NCBI RefSeq assembly: GCF_037042905.1
Contig: NC_087249.1
Coordinates: forward strand, 40,135,401-40,199,400
Reading direction: 5' to 3'
Source: Lytechinus pictus
Taxonomy: Eukaryota > Echinodermata > Echinoidea > Temnopleuroida > Toxopneustidae
DNA: 64,000 nt
Below are positions 11,291 to 24,400 of this stretch, one piece after another. The translations under genes and the position numbers were made by a program. Numbering within the stretch: position 1 is the stretch's first letter; each line of letters starts with the position of its first letter. The notes beneath the pieces were generated by a model. The model was given only the letters and a program-made list of their open reading frames with translations, was not told the origin of the DNA and did not search any database.

Positions 11291-14200
11291 TCTGGAACAC
11301 AATGTGAAATCACCTTCACATTGCTAGAGCATTTCAACTGTGTCAAATCACGTATTCACATAGTCGACAATGTGAACACGCTGTGAACAGTCATTGTGAC
11401 TTTCACCGCACCGTCGAGGTGTCCACAGTGTGAAAATATCTTCACATTGTTGAATTTGAGCCATTTTGATATACAGTGCGTATCAAAAAAAGTTTACACT
11501 TTGAAAAAGCCCTGGGAATAAAAAAATATACAACATGTGGGTAATTTTTTTCACATATAATCTTTGGTTTGGGTCTCATCTGTCCAATGAAAGTAAAAGT
11601 TTTGACAGCATGTTACACTTGAGTGAGCACTGTCCATTTTTGTAAAGCTCGCAGAAATCTGTTTGCGCAGAAATGCTTGTTTTCACGTTGTGTCAAGGGG
11701 AAAGGGCAAAATCAGACTTACCCTGCGAAACATTTCTCATACATTTCCCTTGCACTTTTAATCAATCGAAATAAAACGAATACATTCAAGCATTTTGCAA
11801 CGATTTTGCCACCCAAATTGAAATTTAAACACTTAGTAATCACATCTTTTACCCTCTTTTGTTCCAGCTGGATCTGAACAAAAGTTTATATCAGACATCT
11901 CCAGCATTTTTTCACAAAGTTTTTATCATTCAAAATGGGTTTTAATTTCATTTTTCATTTAATACTTGTTTCTCCACACTTTTCCCAAGCTTGACAATGA
12001 TTAACAAAATGAAAATCAAGCCTAAGCAAATATCGTCACGATGGCCTCTGGGTGGGGGAGTGGGGTGGGGCGCAATGCAATCTTCAAAGTGTTTTGGGCA
12101 AGGAAACAAGTTAAAAAGGTAAAAGATATCATCAAATCAATTTTACTAGTTCAATTCCACGTGTTCTTCATGATTAAGGTCTACTTTTATTCGCATAACT
12201 ATTTCAAAGTTCTGCGCAAATCATTTTTCACTAACTAAGTGGTGTTCACTCAAGCGGAAATGTTTTTCGACAGTTATATCGTCATTTGCTTAAATGGATC
12301 TGTACCAATGTTAAAATGTGGAAAAATCTTCAGGATATTTCAAATGTATAATTTTACAGGATTTTTTCTAAGTGTAAACTTTTTTTTGATACGCACTGTA
12401 GTGTGAATAATATATTTTACATATTCCACTCTGTACACACACTGTGTCCACAGTGTTAAAATATCTTCACACTGTTGAATTTGAGCATTTTAATAAAGTG
12501 TTAATAATATTTTCACATAGTCCACTCTGTACGCTCACTGTGATCACACTGTTAAAATATCTTCACACTGTTGAATTTGAGCCATTTTAATAAAGTGTTA
12601 ATAATATTTTCACATAGTCCACTCTGTACGCTCACTGTGATCACACTGTGTTCACAGTGTTAAAATATCTTCACACTGTTGAATTGGAGCCATTTTAATA
12701 AAGTGTTAATAATATTTTCACATAGTCCACTCTGTACGCTCACTGTGATCACACTGTGTTCACAGTGTTAAAATATCTTCACACTGTTGAATTTGAGCCA
12801 TTTTAATATAGTGTGAATAATGTTTTCACATAGTCCACTCTGTACGCTCACTGTGATCACACTGTTAAAATATCTTCACACTGTTGAATTTGAGCCATTT
12901 TAATAAAGTGTTAATAATATTTTCACATAGTCCACTCTGTACGCTCACTGTGATCACACTGTGTTCACAGTGTTAAAATATCTTCACACTGTTGAATTGG
13001 AGCCATTTTAATATAGTGTGAATAATGTTTTCACATAGTCCACTCTGTACGCTCACTGTGATCACACTGTGTTCACAGTGTTAAAATATCTTCACACTGT
13101 TGAATTTGAGCCATTTTAATAAAGTGTTAATAATATTTTCACATAGTCCACTCTGTACGCTCACTGTGATCACACTGTGTTCACAGTGTTAAAATATCTT
13201 CACACTGTTGAATTGGAGCCATTTTAATAAAGTGTGAATAATATTTTCACATAGTCCACTCTGTACGCTCACTGTGATCACACTGTGTTCACAGTGTTAA
13301 AATATCTTCACACTGTTGAATTTGAGCCATTTTAATAAAGTGTGAATAATATTTTCACATAGTCCACTCTGTACGCTCACTGTGATCACACTGTTAAAAT
13401 AATATCTTCACACTGTTGAATTGGAGCCATTTTAATAATAAAGTGTTAATAATATTTTCACATAGTCCACTCTGTACGCTCACTGTGATCACACTGTGTT
13501 CACAGTGTTAAAATATCTTCACACTGTTGAATTGGAGCCATTTTAATAAAGTGTTAATAATATTTTCACATAGTCCACTCTGTACGCTCACTGTGATCAC
13601 ACTGTGTTCACAGTGTTAAAATATCTTCACACTGTTGAATTGGAGCCATTTTAATAAAGTGTTAATAATATTTTCACATAGTCCACTCTGTACGCTCACT
13701 GTGATCACACTGTGTTCACAGTGTTAAAATATCTTCACACTGTTGAATTTGAGCCATTTTAATATAGTGTGAATAATGTTTTCACATAGTCCACTCTGTA
13801 CGCTCATTGTGATCACACTGTTAAAATATCTTCACACTGTTGAATTTGAGCCATTTTAATATAGTGTGAATAATGTTTTCACATAGTCCACTCTGTACGC
13901 TCACTGTGATCACACTGTGTTCACAGTGTTAAAATATCTTCACACTGTTGAATTTGAGCCATTTTAATAAAGTGTTAATAATATTTTCACATAGTCCACT
14001 CTGTACGCTCACTGTGATCACACTGTGTTCACAGTGTTAAAATATCTTCACACTGTTGAATTGGAGCCATTTTAATAAAGTGTGAATAATATTTTCACAT
14101 AGTCCACTCTGTACGCTCACTGTGATCACACTGTGTTCACAGTGTTAAAATATCTTCACACTGTTGAATTGGAGCCATTTTAATATAGTGTGAATAATGT

Positions 14201-14665
14201 TTTCACATAGTCCACTCTGTACGCTCACTGTGATCACACTGTGTTCACAGTGTTAAAATATCTTCACACTGTTGAATTTGAGCCATTTTAATAAAGTGTT
14301 AATAATATTTTCACATAGTCCACTCTGTACGCTCACTGTGATCACACTGTGTTCACAGTGTTAAAATATCTTCACACTGTTGAATTGGAGCCATTTTAAT
14401 AAAGTGTGAATAATATTTTCACATAGTCCACTCTGTACGCTCACTGTGATCACACTGTGTTCACAGTGTTAAAATATCTTCACACTGTTGAATTTGAGCC
14501 ATTTTAATATAGTGTGAATAATGTTTTCACATAGTCCACTCTGTACGCACACTGTGATCACACTGTTAAAATATCTTCACACTGTTGAATTGGAGCCATT
14601 TTAGCAGTGTGAATAATATTTTCACATAGTCCACTATGTGAACACACTGTGATCACACGTACTGT
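11275..14665. repeat. Satellite array with 108-bp and 93-bp monomers, rich in dyads
   Basis: From about 12400 to 14660 roughly 21 monomers run head to tail. Each carries TTTTCACATAGTCCACTCTG, TACGCTCACTGTGATCACAC, the optional TGTTCACAG segment, TTAAAATATCTTCACACTG and GAGCCATTTTAATA. Monomers with the optional segment are 108 bp; those lacking it are 93 bp. The loss lies between ACACTGT repeats, as expected for recombination within a monomer. Diverged units at 11275-11473 belong to the same array, which is split by the transposon at 11474-12398. Confidence 0.95.
11474..12398. mobile_element. Tc1/mariner-like non-autonomous element inserted in the satellite
   Basis: Both ends are CAGTGCGTATCAAAAAAAGT-type terminal inverted repeats (about 28 bp, with TTTACACTT inside), flanked by TA at 11472-11473 and 12399-12400. 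Removing the element and one TA restores a satellite junction of the form TTTTGATATAGTGTGAATAAT, which matches intact monomers. The 925-bp interior has no transposase; the 84- and 65-codon frames inside have no known motif. Confidence 0.9.
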
Positions 14666-15345
14666 GTTACACGGTGTTCTGTCCAGCCGTAAGGGCGGGG
14701 CAGTGGCCCCTTCTCCTTTTACTGCCAGTCTGCCATCCATGGAATGTGCAAATTTGAAGGATATGACAACATTTTTCATACAACGATTGTAATAATATTC
14801 GTTACTGATGTGAATCAAGATTGCCTTCATGTGTTTTTTTATTGCACACGCAATATGAACGAATGTTGGAAATGTTTCTCTTGTCTTACGAATTTCAACT
14901 AAACAGTCTAAACTTCATCAAATACCAATAAATACAAACGACAACAAGCCGAAGAAGAAACGGGAGGATAATAATAATGATAATAATTATAATACTATAA
15001 TAATAATAATAATAACAATAATAACAATAATAATAATAATAGCTAGTTTTTATATAGCGCTTTTCCCAGAACGGCTCAAAGTGCTTCACAGCATATTATT
15101 ACCCCAGTCATTGGATTCATTTCAATCCCGCACGAAAAGTGCACAATTTCCACTCCCCGGGGAACATTCCTTGCACTCATCGCAGCCTCATAATGGCAAT
15201 AAACAATAACTTTCGCATCCTTAAAGTTTGATGAGAGTTCTAGAGTGAGAATTTGTATGTAGTTCGTCTTCGCCATTTTCTGTCTCATTAGGAAATTTCC
15301 GTCACTCAGTATAATATGATTTATTGTCTGACTCCAATTATAAAG
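14666..15345. other. Non-coding stretch with (ATT)n microsatellite and dispersed repeat
   Basis: A (TAA/TTA)n tract lies at about 14970-15040. It is followed by a repeat beginning TTTTTATATAGCGCTTTTCCCAGA, whose relative is at about 56130-56190 (TGTAGAGCTTTTCCCAGAGG). No exon upstream of 15346 was recognised. Confidence 0.6.
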
Positions 15346-15474
15346 AGATAGACGAGTGTGCCTTGATGAACAATGGGGGATGCCAGCATGAATGCAGAAA
15401 CTCACCCGGAAGTTATTCCTGTACTTGTATGGAAGGTTACGCAGTGGACCCTTATGATCGATACAGATGCACAG
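15346..15474 (+). CDS. Exon: calcium-binding EGF domain 1
   Basis: Phase 1 in and out. Encodes EIDECA...[18 protein letters not shown]...RCT with the six EGF cysteines, the calcium-binding D/E start and the CxN(x4)YxCxC hydroxylation pattern. Acceptor is AAAG before 15346, donor GTAAAA. Confidence 0.9.
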
Positions 15475-18400
15475 GTAAAACTATATCCCCATTCCTTTTA
15501 CTCTTAGGACTTTTTAAAAATCTATTTTTTAGCTGCGAAACGATTATCTTATCCTTTATGATCAAATGGCGGATCGAAGCGGAAGGGGGGGGGGAGGGAT
15601 TAGCCATTAAACATGTAAAGTACGTAGATTTGAGAAAATTTGCATCTGCGCCCCTTTTATTTATAATCCAGGACCCCGCTGCATGAAGGTTGCTATTATG
15701 TTAACTTCGCCATCCAATGGTAACTTTAATGGAATCCTTGATTTTGATTGGCTGTTGATTATATCGTTGCCAAGGTAGTTACCATTGGATGGAAAAGTTA
15801 CCATTAGTAGTAGCTTTTAATTATGCAAATGGGCCCTGTATCCGCCACCTTGATGGATATATGTATGAACAATTTTCAGGACATTTTATTATGAAGACTT
15901 ACTTGGACTTATCACATGCTAGTCCTAATCTCCATTATTTTACCTTTTAGAAGGGTGGGGAATGTTAGCATAAAATTATACACAGAAAAAACTGTGGTGT
16001 TAACCGGTTTACATAGAGGACCACTCCAGTTATTTTACACCGGTGTTAAATTGACAGTGTTAGTTTAACACCTATAGGTGTTATTACAACACCTTTGGTT
16101 CTTACAGTTACACTCTTTGGTGTTATGTTCAATCTCTAGGATGTTATTTTAAAACCTCAGGGTGTGGTCCTCTATTAACACCAACTGGCGTCAGTTTTGA
16201 AACCACAATTTTTACAGTGTATATATTGGCAAAATACTGTGGATTCCGGCTCATTTCCCGCTCAAAGCAATGATTTACTTTTAGAAATTGCAAGAATATA
16301 ATCATAAAGCCAATATCTTCCGTCCGGAGACTAATCCACTGGGCCACAACACTCCACTCAAAGCAATAATATGACTATACACTTACAAGAGAGAATCAGG
16401 TCATTGCACACCTTCCGAATCGTCTACGACCCCGTTTGGGGTGAACAGTATTCTAAATATTCTCTAGTAAATAAAAAAAAATAAAACAATCTGATATGAG
16501 GTTCTGGATGATTATCAGAATACTTTCGTCAAAATTCTAAATAATTGCACCTCTTTAGTTCGCAGTAATGACCGAATTGTCTAACAATCGTAGCTAAACG
16601 TACGATTGTTAATACCTTATTAAGATTCTGAATTGACTTCGTTTTTATAGTTATGAAGAGGAATGAATTATCCATTAATTCTAATTCATTTTATGATTCA
16701 GAACTTGGTCTCTTGTTTTTTTTATCATTAAGTTCTCATAAAGTGTTATAACGCTTCAAAATTTGGTAGGCCAATCGTGAGGTGAGCGCGAACATAATTG
16801 TGCGATGTGCAATATAAATATGGAGCTTAAAATCGTAAAAATATCTCGATATCTTCCTTATAAACCAATTACATTTCTAAAAGTACTTTCTCAGTATCAA
16901 TCCCAGCATGTGCCCTTCTTTATTATAGATTAATTAATTCGTTTGATATAGCTCCATAATAATCCTAAATGCTCCCCCCAACTGATTTGCATTGTACATG
17001 GGGGCATGGGGAACTCCTTAAAAATTTCACAGCCAAGAAAAAAAAGAAAAAGTGAAATATGATATTATTCTTTTTCTGAGTATTTTTTCCAAATCCAAAA
17101 TTATTTAAAATAGTATTAAGGTCTAAGATTTTACTCCTCTCTTCGCTCAGCGGCGGCTTTAAAAAAAATTCCCAATTCGCCAGCTGCCCCCTCGATTTTT
17201 TTATGGGGGGGGGGGCTCATTACGCCACTGATGTTTTCTTTAAAACCAAGGATTTATTCAAAGTTGCCTTTATTGTATATCACCTTTATTCAATATAAAA
17301 CAAAGGGAAAGTTACATGCAATGAACATAAGTCCAAGTTACTCGTTTTTACAATCCTAATGTTCCTTTCTTTCTTCTAGACGTGGATGAATGCTCGTTCG
17401 ATAGCTCCAGGTGTGAGCACCTGTGTATCAACACAGAAGGAGGATTCTACTGCGAATGTAACTCTGGATACACACTCAATGGCGACGGAAGAACGTGCAC
17501 AGGTGAACCAAGTTTAGAGACATATCACACACACACACCCTCGAATACACACAGAGTATAACACACACAAAATACAACACATCAAACATATGATTACACA
17601 AAAAATATAAAATACAAAAAATATACGTATACAAACACAAATTTGAATACACACATGTTATATTATGACACATAATGATATGGCTATCTCGCACCGCGAA
17701 GCAGAACGCTTCCTATACTATTATAGAACAAATCACAATGGAAAGCTGTGAGGTCTTTGTCGAAAATTGATGAACCAGAACAGAAGTTTCGTCCAATGTT
17801 TCGGTGCTGACGAAATATTAGAAATATGTCGTTTGCCCAAAGTCCAAGACCTAACTGCTGCTTCGATTCACCACTCCTCGGCAACGACATCATTGTCATG
17901 AAGGGCCTTTGACAATACATTTTTGTGTTCCCGAAAGCGTTCTGCATCGCGATGTTTGCGAATACTCCCTACCGTTCTTTAGAATCAACCTCCATCAATG
18001 TGATGAAAACATAAGCTTGCTTTTCAAGTACATGTAAAGTTGAGTGTCATTTCTGTTAAATGTATCCTTACTACGTACTGTATATTTTCCGTGTTATGAT
18101 ATTTCTGGCATGTGTTTTTGTTTAAAAAAATGTCAAGTAAAACGCTTGACTCTTGAACGAGAAGTTGTGGGTTCGATCCCCTACCAATATTACTTATAAA
18201 ATGTGTCCTACTCCCTTCTTGACAGGCGCTCATTACGACGGAAAAGGGTAAGAATAATAACTGTTAATAATTTTAATGTAGGACCCGCTGGGAGAACAGT
18301 TCATAACACAGTCAAACACTGTTTGCAATTGTATACAAGTACGCTGTAGACTATGTGAACCTTACACTTAGTTGTTTAACAGTTTAAACTATCATGCTTA

Positions 18401-21400
18401 ATTTATTGAGAATTAAATATTGAAAATCAAAATTTGCTGTTTAAGATTTTACCCGGAGATTTTAACACTCAATTAAACTGTTTAATCAACGACTGTAAGA
18501 TTCATATAGTAGACAGTGTTGTATAAATCTTTTAAATAATGTCTTTACTGAGTTAGCTGAAGTGGGTACTCTGTGGGTAAATATTAATTGTAGTAATCAT
18601 TCATATACAATGTCTTTTATTATCCGTTTCGATGTTTAATCTTTTGCTTGCAGCTGATGTTTGCCCGCCGTTGATATCTCCAGTTAATGGTCGAGTCAAT
18701 GTATCGTGTAGTGTCGTTGGTGCAAATAGTATACTTGGTATGTACAGCAAAAGATTTTTCACAGGTTCATATTTAAAGGTCAAGTCCACCTCAGAAAAAT
18801 GTTGATTTGAATTGATGGAGAAAAATCTGACAAGCATAATGCTGAAAATTTCATTAAAATCGGATGTAAAATAAGAAAGTTATGACATTTTAAAGTTTCG
18901 CTTATTTTTCACAAAATAGTTACATGCGCAATTTAGTCACATGCAAATGAGAGAATCGATGATGTCACTCACTCACAATTTCTTTTGTTTTTTATTGTTT
19001 GAATTATACAATATTTCAATTTTTACAGATTTGACGATAAGGACCAACTTGACTGAACCATAAAAATGTTAAACAATGGTAATTCCACGTGTTCAGGGAG
19101 AAATAAAACTTTGTTCCACAGGACAATGCGGAAAAAATTAGAATATTTCATATTTCATGTAATGAAATACAAAAGAAATAGTGAGTGATGTCATCAGTCT
19201 CCTCATTTGCATACCGACAAGGATGTGAATATAACTGTTTTGTGAAATTAAGCGAAACTTAAAAATATCATAACTTATTTTACATCCGATTTTGATGAAA
19301 TTTTCAGCGTTATGCTAGTTGGATTTTTCTCTTTTTATTCAAATCCATTTTTTGTTGGGGTGGACTTGTCCTTTAAAGGAAAATAAAATAATTTTATTGG
19401 AAAATATCAATTTTGATGAAAAGAAAGGATAGCCAGAAAATAGTTTGATTGAAAACAATTTGAATTAAAATTCGGTTACGACTTGGAATAAGTATGCCCC
19501 ATTGGAGTATAACATTCAAGTCCAATGCTCTCAATAGTCTGGAGGAACTGTTGCCCCCCACCCCCTTCCACTACCCTTTCCTCTTATCAGCAAAAACCCT
19601 TAATAGGGTGTCGATCCACCTCAATGGATTGGGCTCGGTTATCAGTGGCGGATCCAAGCAGACGCACAGGACACACACCATCAAATAAAATTGTAATTTG
19701 CGCCCCCTTTATTTTCAAATGAGCTATCTCCGCACCCCGGCCTTAATTTCAAATTCCTTGGTGCGCCACTGGTTACATAGGAATACAAATTTGCAACAGT
19801 TTCTCTATATTTTTGTCCAGTGTTCTACTTCGCAGTGTCACGGATTATGGATAAAATCATATTAATTTTATATCCTCTCTCGAAATAAAGTTGGATCGAC
19901 GTGTGCTTACGAGTGTGATGCTGGATTTGGATTGAAAGGGGAGACGGAGCTGTCGTGTCTCTCGGGTGGACAGTGGTCAGGCGTTTCACCCATGTGTGTC
20001 CGTAAGATTGATTTTAATTTCTAAACTGGATTACAATCAAATGATAATAATAATTACTAGTATTATAAATATTATAATGGTAATAATATTAAAAAGAAGA
20101 AGATGATGAAGAAGACCAAGAAGAAGAAGAAGAAAAAGAAGAATTAACAGAAGACGTAGAAAAAAGAACAAGAAAAAGAAGCAGGAAAAGAGGAAGAAGA
20201 AAAAGGAGAATAATAATAATATGATGATGATGATGAAGAACTATAAAGAGAAGAATAAGATGGTAAAGAAGGAGAAGAAGAAGAAGAAACAGAGGACGTA
20301 GAAAAAAAAAGAATAAGAAGGAGAGGAAGAAGAAGAAAAAGACGGAGAATAATAATAATAATATGATGATGATGATTAGGAAGTATAAAAAGAAGAATAA
20401 GATGATGAAGAAGGAGAAGAAGATCGAGAAGAAGAAAAAGAAGGTAAAGAGAAGAAGAAAAAAAAAGAAGTCAGTTCAATTAGATTTTTAAGGCGCTAGA
20501 AACAACAAGTAAAATAACACGTACAAAGAATGAAAATAATTATATTAAAATAGAAAAATGAATTATTGAAGGAGAGGTATGTTTTAAGGGAATATTTGAA
20601 GCCAAGAATACTGGAAGCATTTGTTATTAGAAGAGGGATGATCATTTTTTGACCTCATCTCTATGGCCAATCAAAATCAAGGATCATAGTACATGTAGTT
20701 AAAATGATGGCAAAGTTACAATAGTTGTACGTCTTTGTGAAACAGACCTTTGGTTGTATGGAGCATTTTTACTATGAAAAATTAAATTTTCATTTTAAAG
20801 GAATACAGTGCTCAACGCTCCCAGTGCCTGAGAATGGTCAAGTTACCCCGGAGGGTTGCCGTCTGGGCCCCAGTTCGTCGGGATCTGTTTGCCGCTTTTC
20901 GTGTAGTAGCGGATTCAACTTGCTAGGACGGGGTAATCTGAGGTGCAATAAAAAAGGGGTGTGGTCGAACAGGGCCCCCCTCTGCTCAAGAGGTAAGTAG
21001 AAAGTAGAATGAATTCATTTATCTCTTTCTTAAACTATGTTTTCTTTTGTTCAGTAAACAAAAAGTTTGAATTTTTATATCTGGTTCTAACAGGTTTCAA
21101 CCGATTGATATTCAGCAACTTAAAAGTTTATTTTTTGTTTAATGGAAAGATAAATTGGTTTCAACTGGTAACAACTGATTCAATTGGTAACCTAAATAAC
21201 AAAAAATACATTTCTGTTGTCAATGTGCCTCTCATTGATAGATTGAGAATGAACTGGAGGGACGATAAATGAAAAAAAAAAAGGAAGAATATAAATGACG
21301 ACAACAACGTTAGTAAAGTTTTTTCCTCTCAACTTTTATCCACTTACAATATCTTCAAGTTGTAACCCTAGAAAGGGGTAATCAACTTGATAACTTTTTT

Positions 21401-24400
21401 ATTGTTCACACGGTGTCCAGTATATCAATCACAATGTCTAATTTTGCTGTATGTAAGTGTACGGCGCATAGAGAAGTTTTAATTGCTTACGTGCTGCTAT
21501 ACATGTGCTATTGGGACCGGACATGGTGGCTCAGTGGTAGAGCGTCCGCCTCATGAACGTAGGTCATGGGTTCGACCCCGGCAGAGTCATACCAAAGACT
21601 TATAAAAATGGGACCTTCTGCCTTTTTGTCAGGCACTCGACGCATGAAAATGGAGAGGGGTAATAATAACAATAACATGTTATGCAGGGCCCGCCGGAAG
21701 AATAGCTTCCAGCTAAGAGTTACTGTGGGTAAATAAAAGATATCAAATAACAATAATAAATATTATAAAATAATAAATATTTTTACAATGAAAGTATCAC
21801 TTTATTATTATTATCATTATTATTATAAGTATAAATAAATCTATATTTTCTCATCTCCAAAAAGATGCTCTAATACGATGCCCCGATGACGTCACGGCTC
21901 GCTTACCCCGCGGTGACTCTGAGATGACCATTGACCTTCCAGAACCTGACCATCTTTTGGACATGATCAATGCCACCCATTCAGTGACTGGTCAGCTGTT
22001 TGGGGTTGGTCAAACCACGGTCACTTTTACAGCCTACTCGATTGACCATCTAACTCGGGCATCTTGCACAATGATGGTGACTGTCATAGGTAAAGTGTTT
22101 TCTAACATATCTGTACCGTGAATGATTGTTTCATTTTTTCCCAATTTATTCTATATTTTTAAACAAGACGTGCATACATTGATACAAATATTGCTGAAAG
22201 CATTTTCATTCATCTCTTGAATGATATAAGAGGCGTCCATAGGCGGATCCAGGTAGGGGCACATCCGGCAAGTGCCCCCCACCTCTTTGTGAGGATCAAA
22301 AATGTTTTTAGGGGAAATATTATATCAAGAATATATCATACATAGGCAAGTGAAAACCTTTTTTTTTGCTTGTCAAATTTTTCCTAGAAAAATGACAAAG
22401 TTTTAGTACTGAAGACCTTTTTTTTGTTGCTTTACAAAATGCCCCCACCCTCCCCCTTTGGAAAATCCTGGATCCGCCCCTGATGCCTTAGCCAAGATGT
22501 CGTAACCAAGCCCTTAGACCACTTTGCCATAGTACCTCTTCAGGATCGAGCGTCACTGCATGTTTTCAAGCTGGCAAGTAATAAAAAGGAATATAAGTAT
22601 GGGGGGGGGTACTGTCATTTACAAGGAGGACATCTTGCTCCGATCTCAAAGAGGAACCTAAACAAGTATTTTATGTTCCCCCACCCTAAATAATGCCTGA
22701 AATATTCTATTTTTATGATTTTTTTAAATATGAAATCTGCCTTACCAATCAAGAGAAAATATAACAAGTGGAATGCCTCTGGCCGTCTCACCTGCATCAC
22801 GCGATTCAATATAGCAGCAGTGCTGATTTTGAAAACTACTATAACTCGCACAAGATGTTCAGTGATACTTGGTTACTCTTATTTCCACGTTTTATGAACT
22901 AGACCAATACACTTATAGAGATATGATGGCAATTCAACAAATACCCCCAACGTGGCCAAAGTTCTTTGACCTTACATGACCTTTGACCTTGATCATGTGA
23001 CCTGAAACTCGCACAGGATGTTCAGTGATACTTGATTACTATTATGTCCAAGTTTTATGAACTAGACCAACACACTTTCAAATTTATGGCTGTAATTCAA
23101 CAAATACCCCAATTTGGCCAAAGTTCATTGACCCTAAATGACCTTTGACCTTGATCATGTGACCTGAAACTTGCACAGGATGTTTAGTATTACTTGATTA
23201 CTATTATGTCCAAGTTTCATGAATCAGATCCATAAACTTTCAAAGTTATGATGGTAATTCAACAGATACCCCCAATTCGGCCAAAGTTCATTGACCCTAA
23301 ATGACCTTTGACCTTTGTCATGTGATGTGAAACTCATGCAGGATGTTCAGTGATACTTGATTAACCTTATGTATAAGTTTCATGAACTAGGTCCATATAT
23401 TTTCTAAGTTATGATGACATTTCAAAAACTTAACCTTAGGTTAAGATTTTGATGTTGATTCCCCCAACATGGTCTAAGTTCATTGACCCTAAATGACCTT
23501 TGACCTTGGTCATGTGACATGAAACTCAGGCAGGATGTTCAGTAATACTTGATTAACCTTATGGCCAAGTTTCATGAACTAGGTCCATATACTTTCTAAG
23601 TTATGCTGTCATTTCAAAAACTTAACCTCAGGTTAAGATTTGGTGTTGACGTCGCCGTCGCCGCCGCCGTCGCCGTCGGAAAAGCGGCGCCTATAGTCTC
23701 ACTCTGCTATGCAGGTGAGACAAAAATGGAAACCAACTGATTTATTCTCCCATTTGCATATATAGAATTAAAATTCATAAATTTGTCTTTTCTTTCCAAA
23801 CCTTTTCAGACAAAGAAAAACCAAGAGTAGTGGATTGTCCCCGGTCACATACGATAAAGACAGAAGAACAATACATGACGTCACTAGAAGTGCCTGAACC
23901 TATTTTCAGTGACAACGTTGGTGTCGTGAACATTACAAGGATTATCGTAAGTTATGAGGGGTTTCACAAAAGGTAGATTTAGGCGGGGGTGGTGCCCCAG
24001 GATGTGACTGCAAATACTTCATTAGGATTCATAGAATATGGTTATGAGTGTCATTTTGATGGTGTTGGTTCATATCCTATTTCTGCCACCACACCATGAA
24101 ATGAACAGACACCAGACACATTGATTTAAACACCCTTTCTTTTGATGGTGTTGGTTTTATCCCACCGCTGCCACCACACCATGAAATGAACAGACTCCAG
24201 ACACAATGTTTGAACACCCTTTATTTAGATGGTGTTGGTTCATATCCCACTGCTGCCACACCATTAGATGAACAGAAAACAGACAATGATTTAAACACCC
24301 TTTATTATGATGGTGTTGATTCATAGCCCACTGCTGCCACCACACCATTAAATGAACAGACACCATACACAATGATTTAAACACCCTTCATTTTGATGGT

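Noticed and set aside
11275..14665. CRISPR-like array
   Set aside because: Repeats and the sequence between them are all the same monomer, with no unique spacers, and the genome is eukaryotic.
21519..21600. A tRNA gene
   Set aside because: A- and B-box-like motifs are present but no complete cloverleaf is evident, and the same block occurs in a longer SINE body repeated elsewhere in the window.
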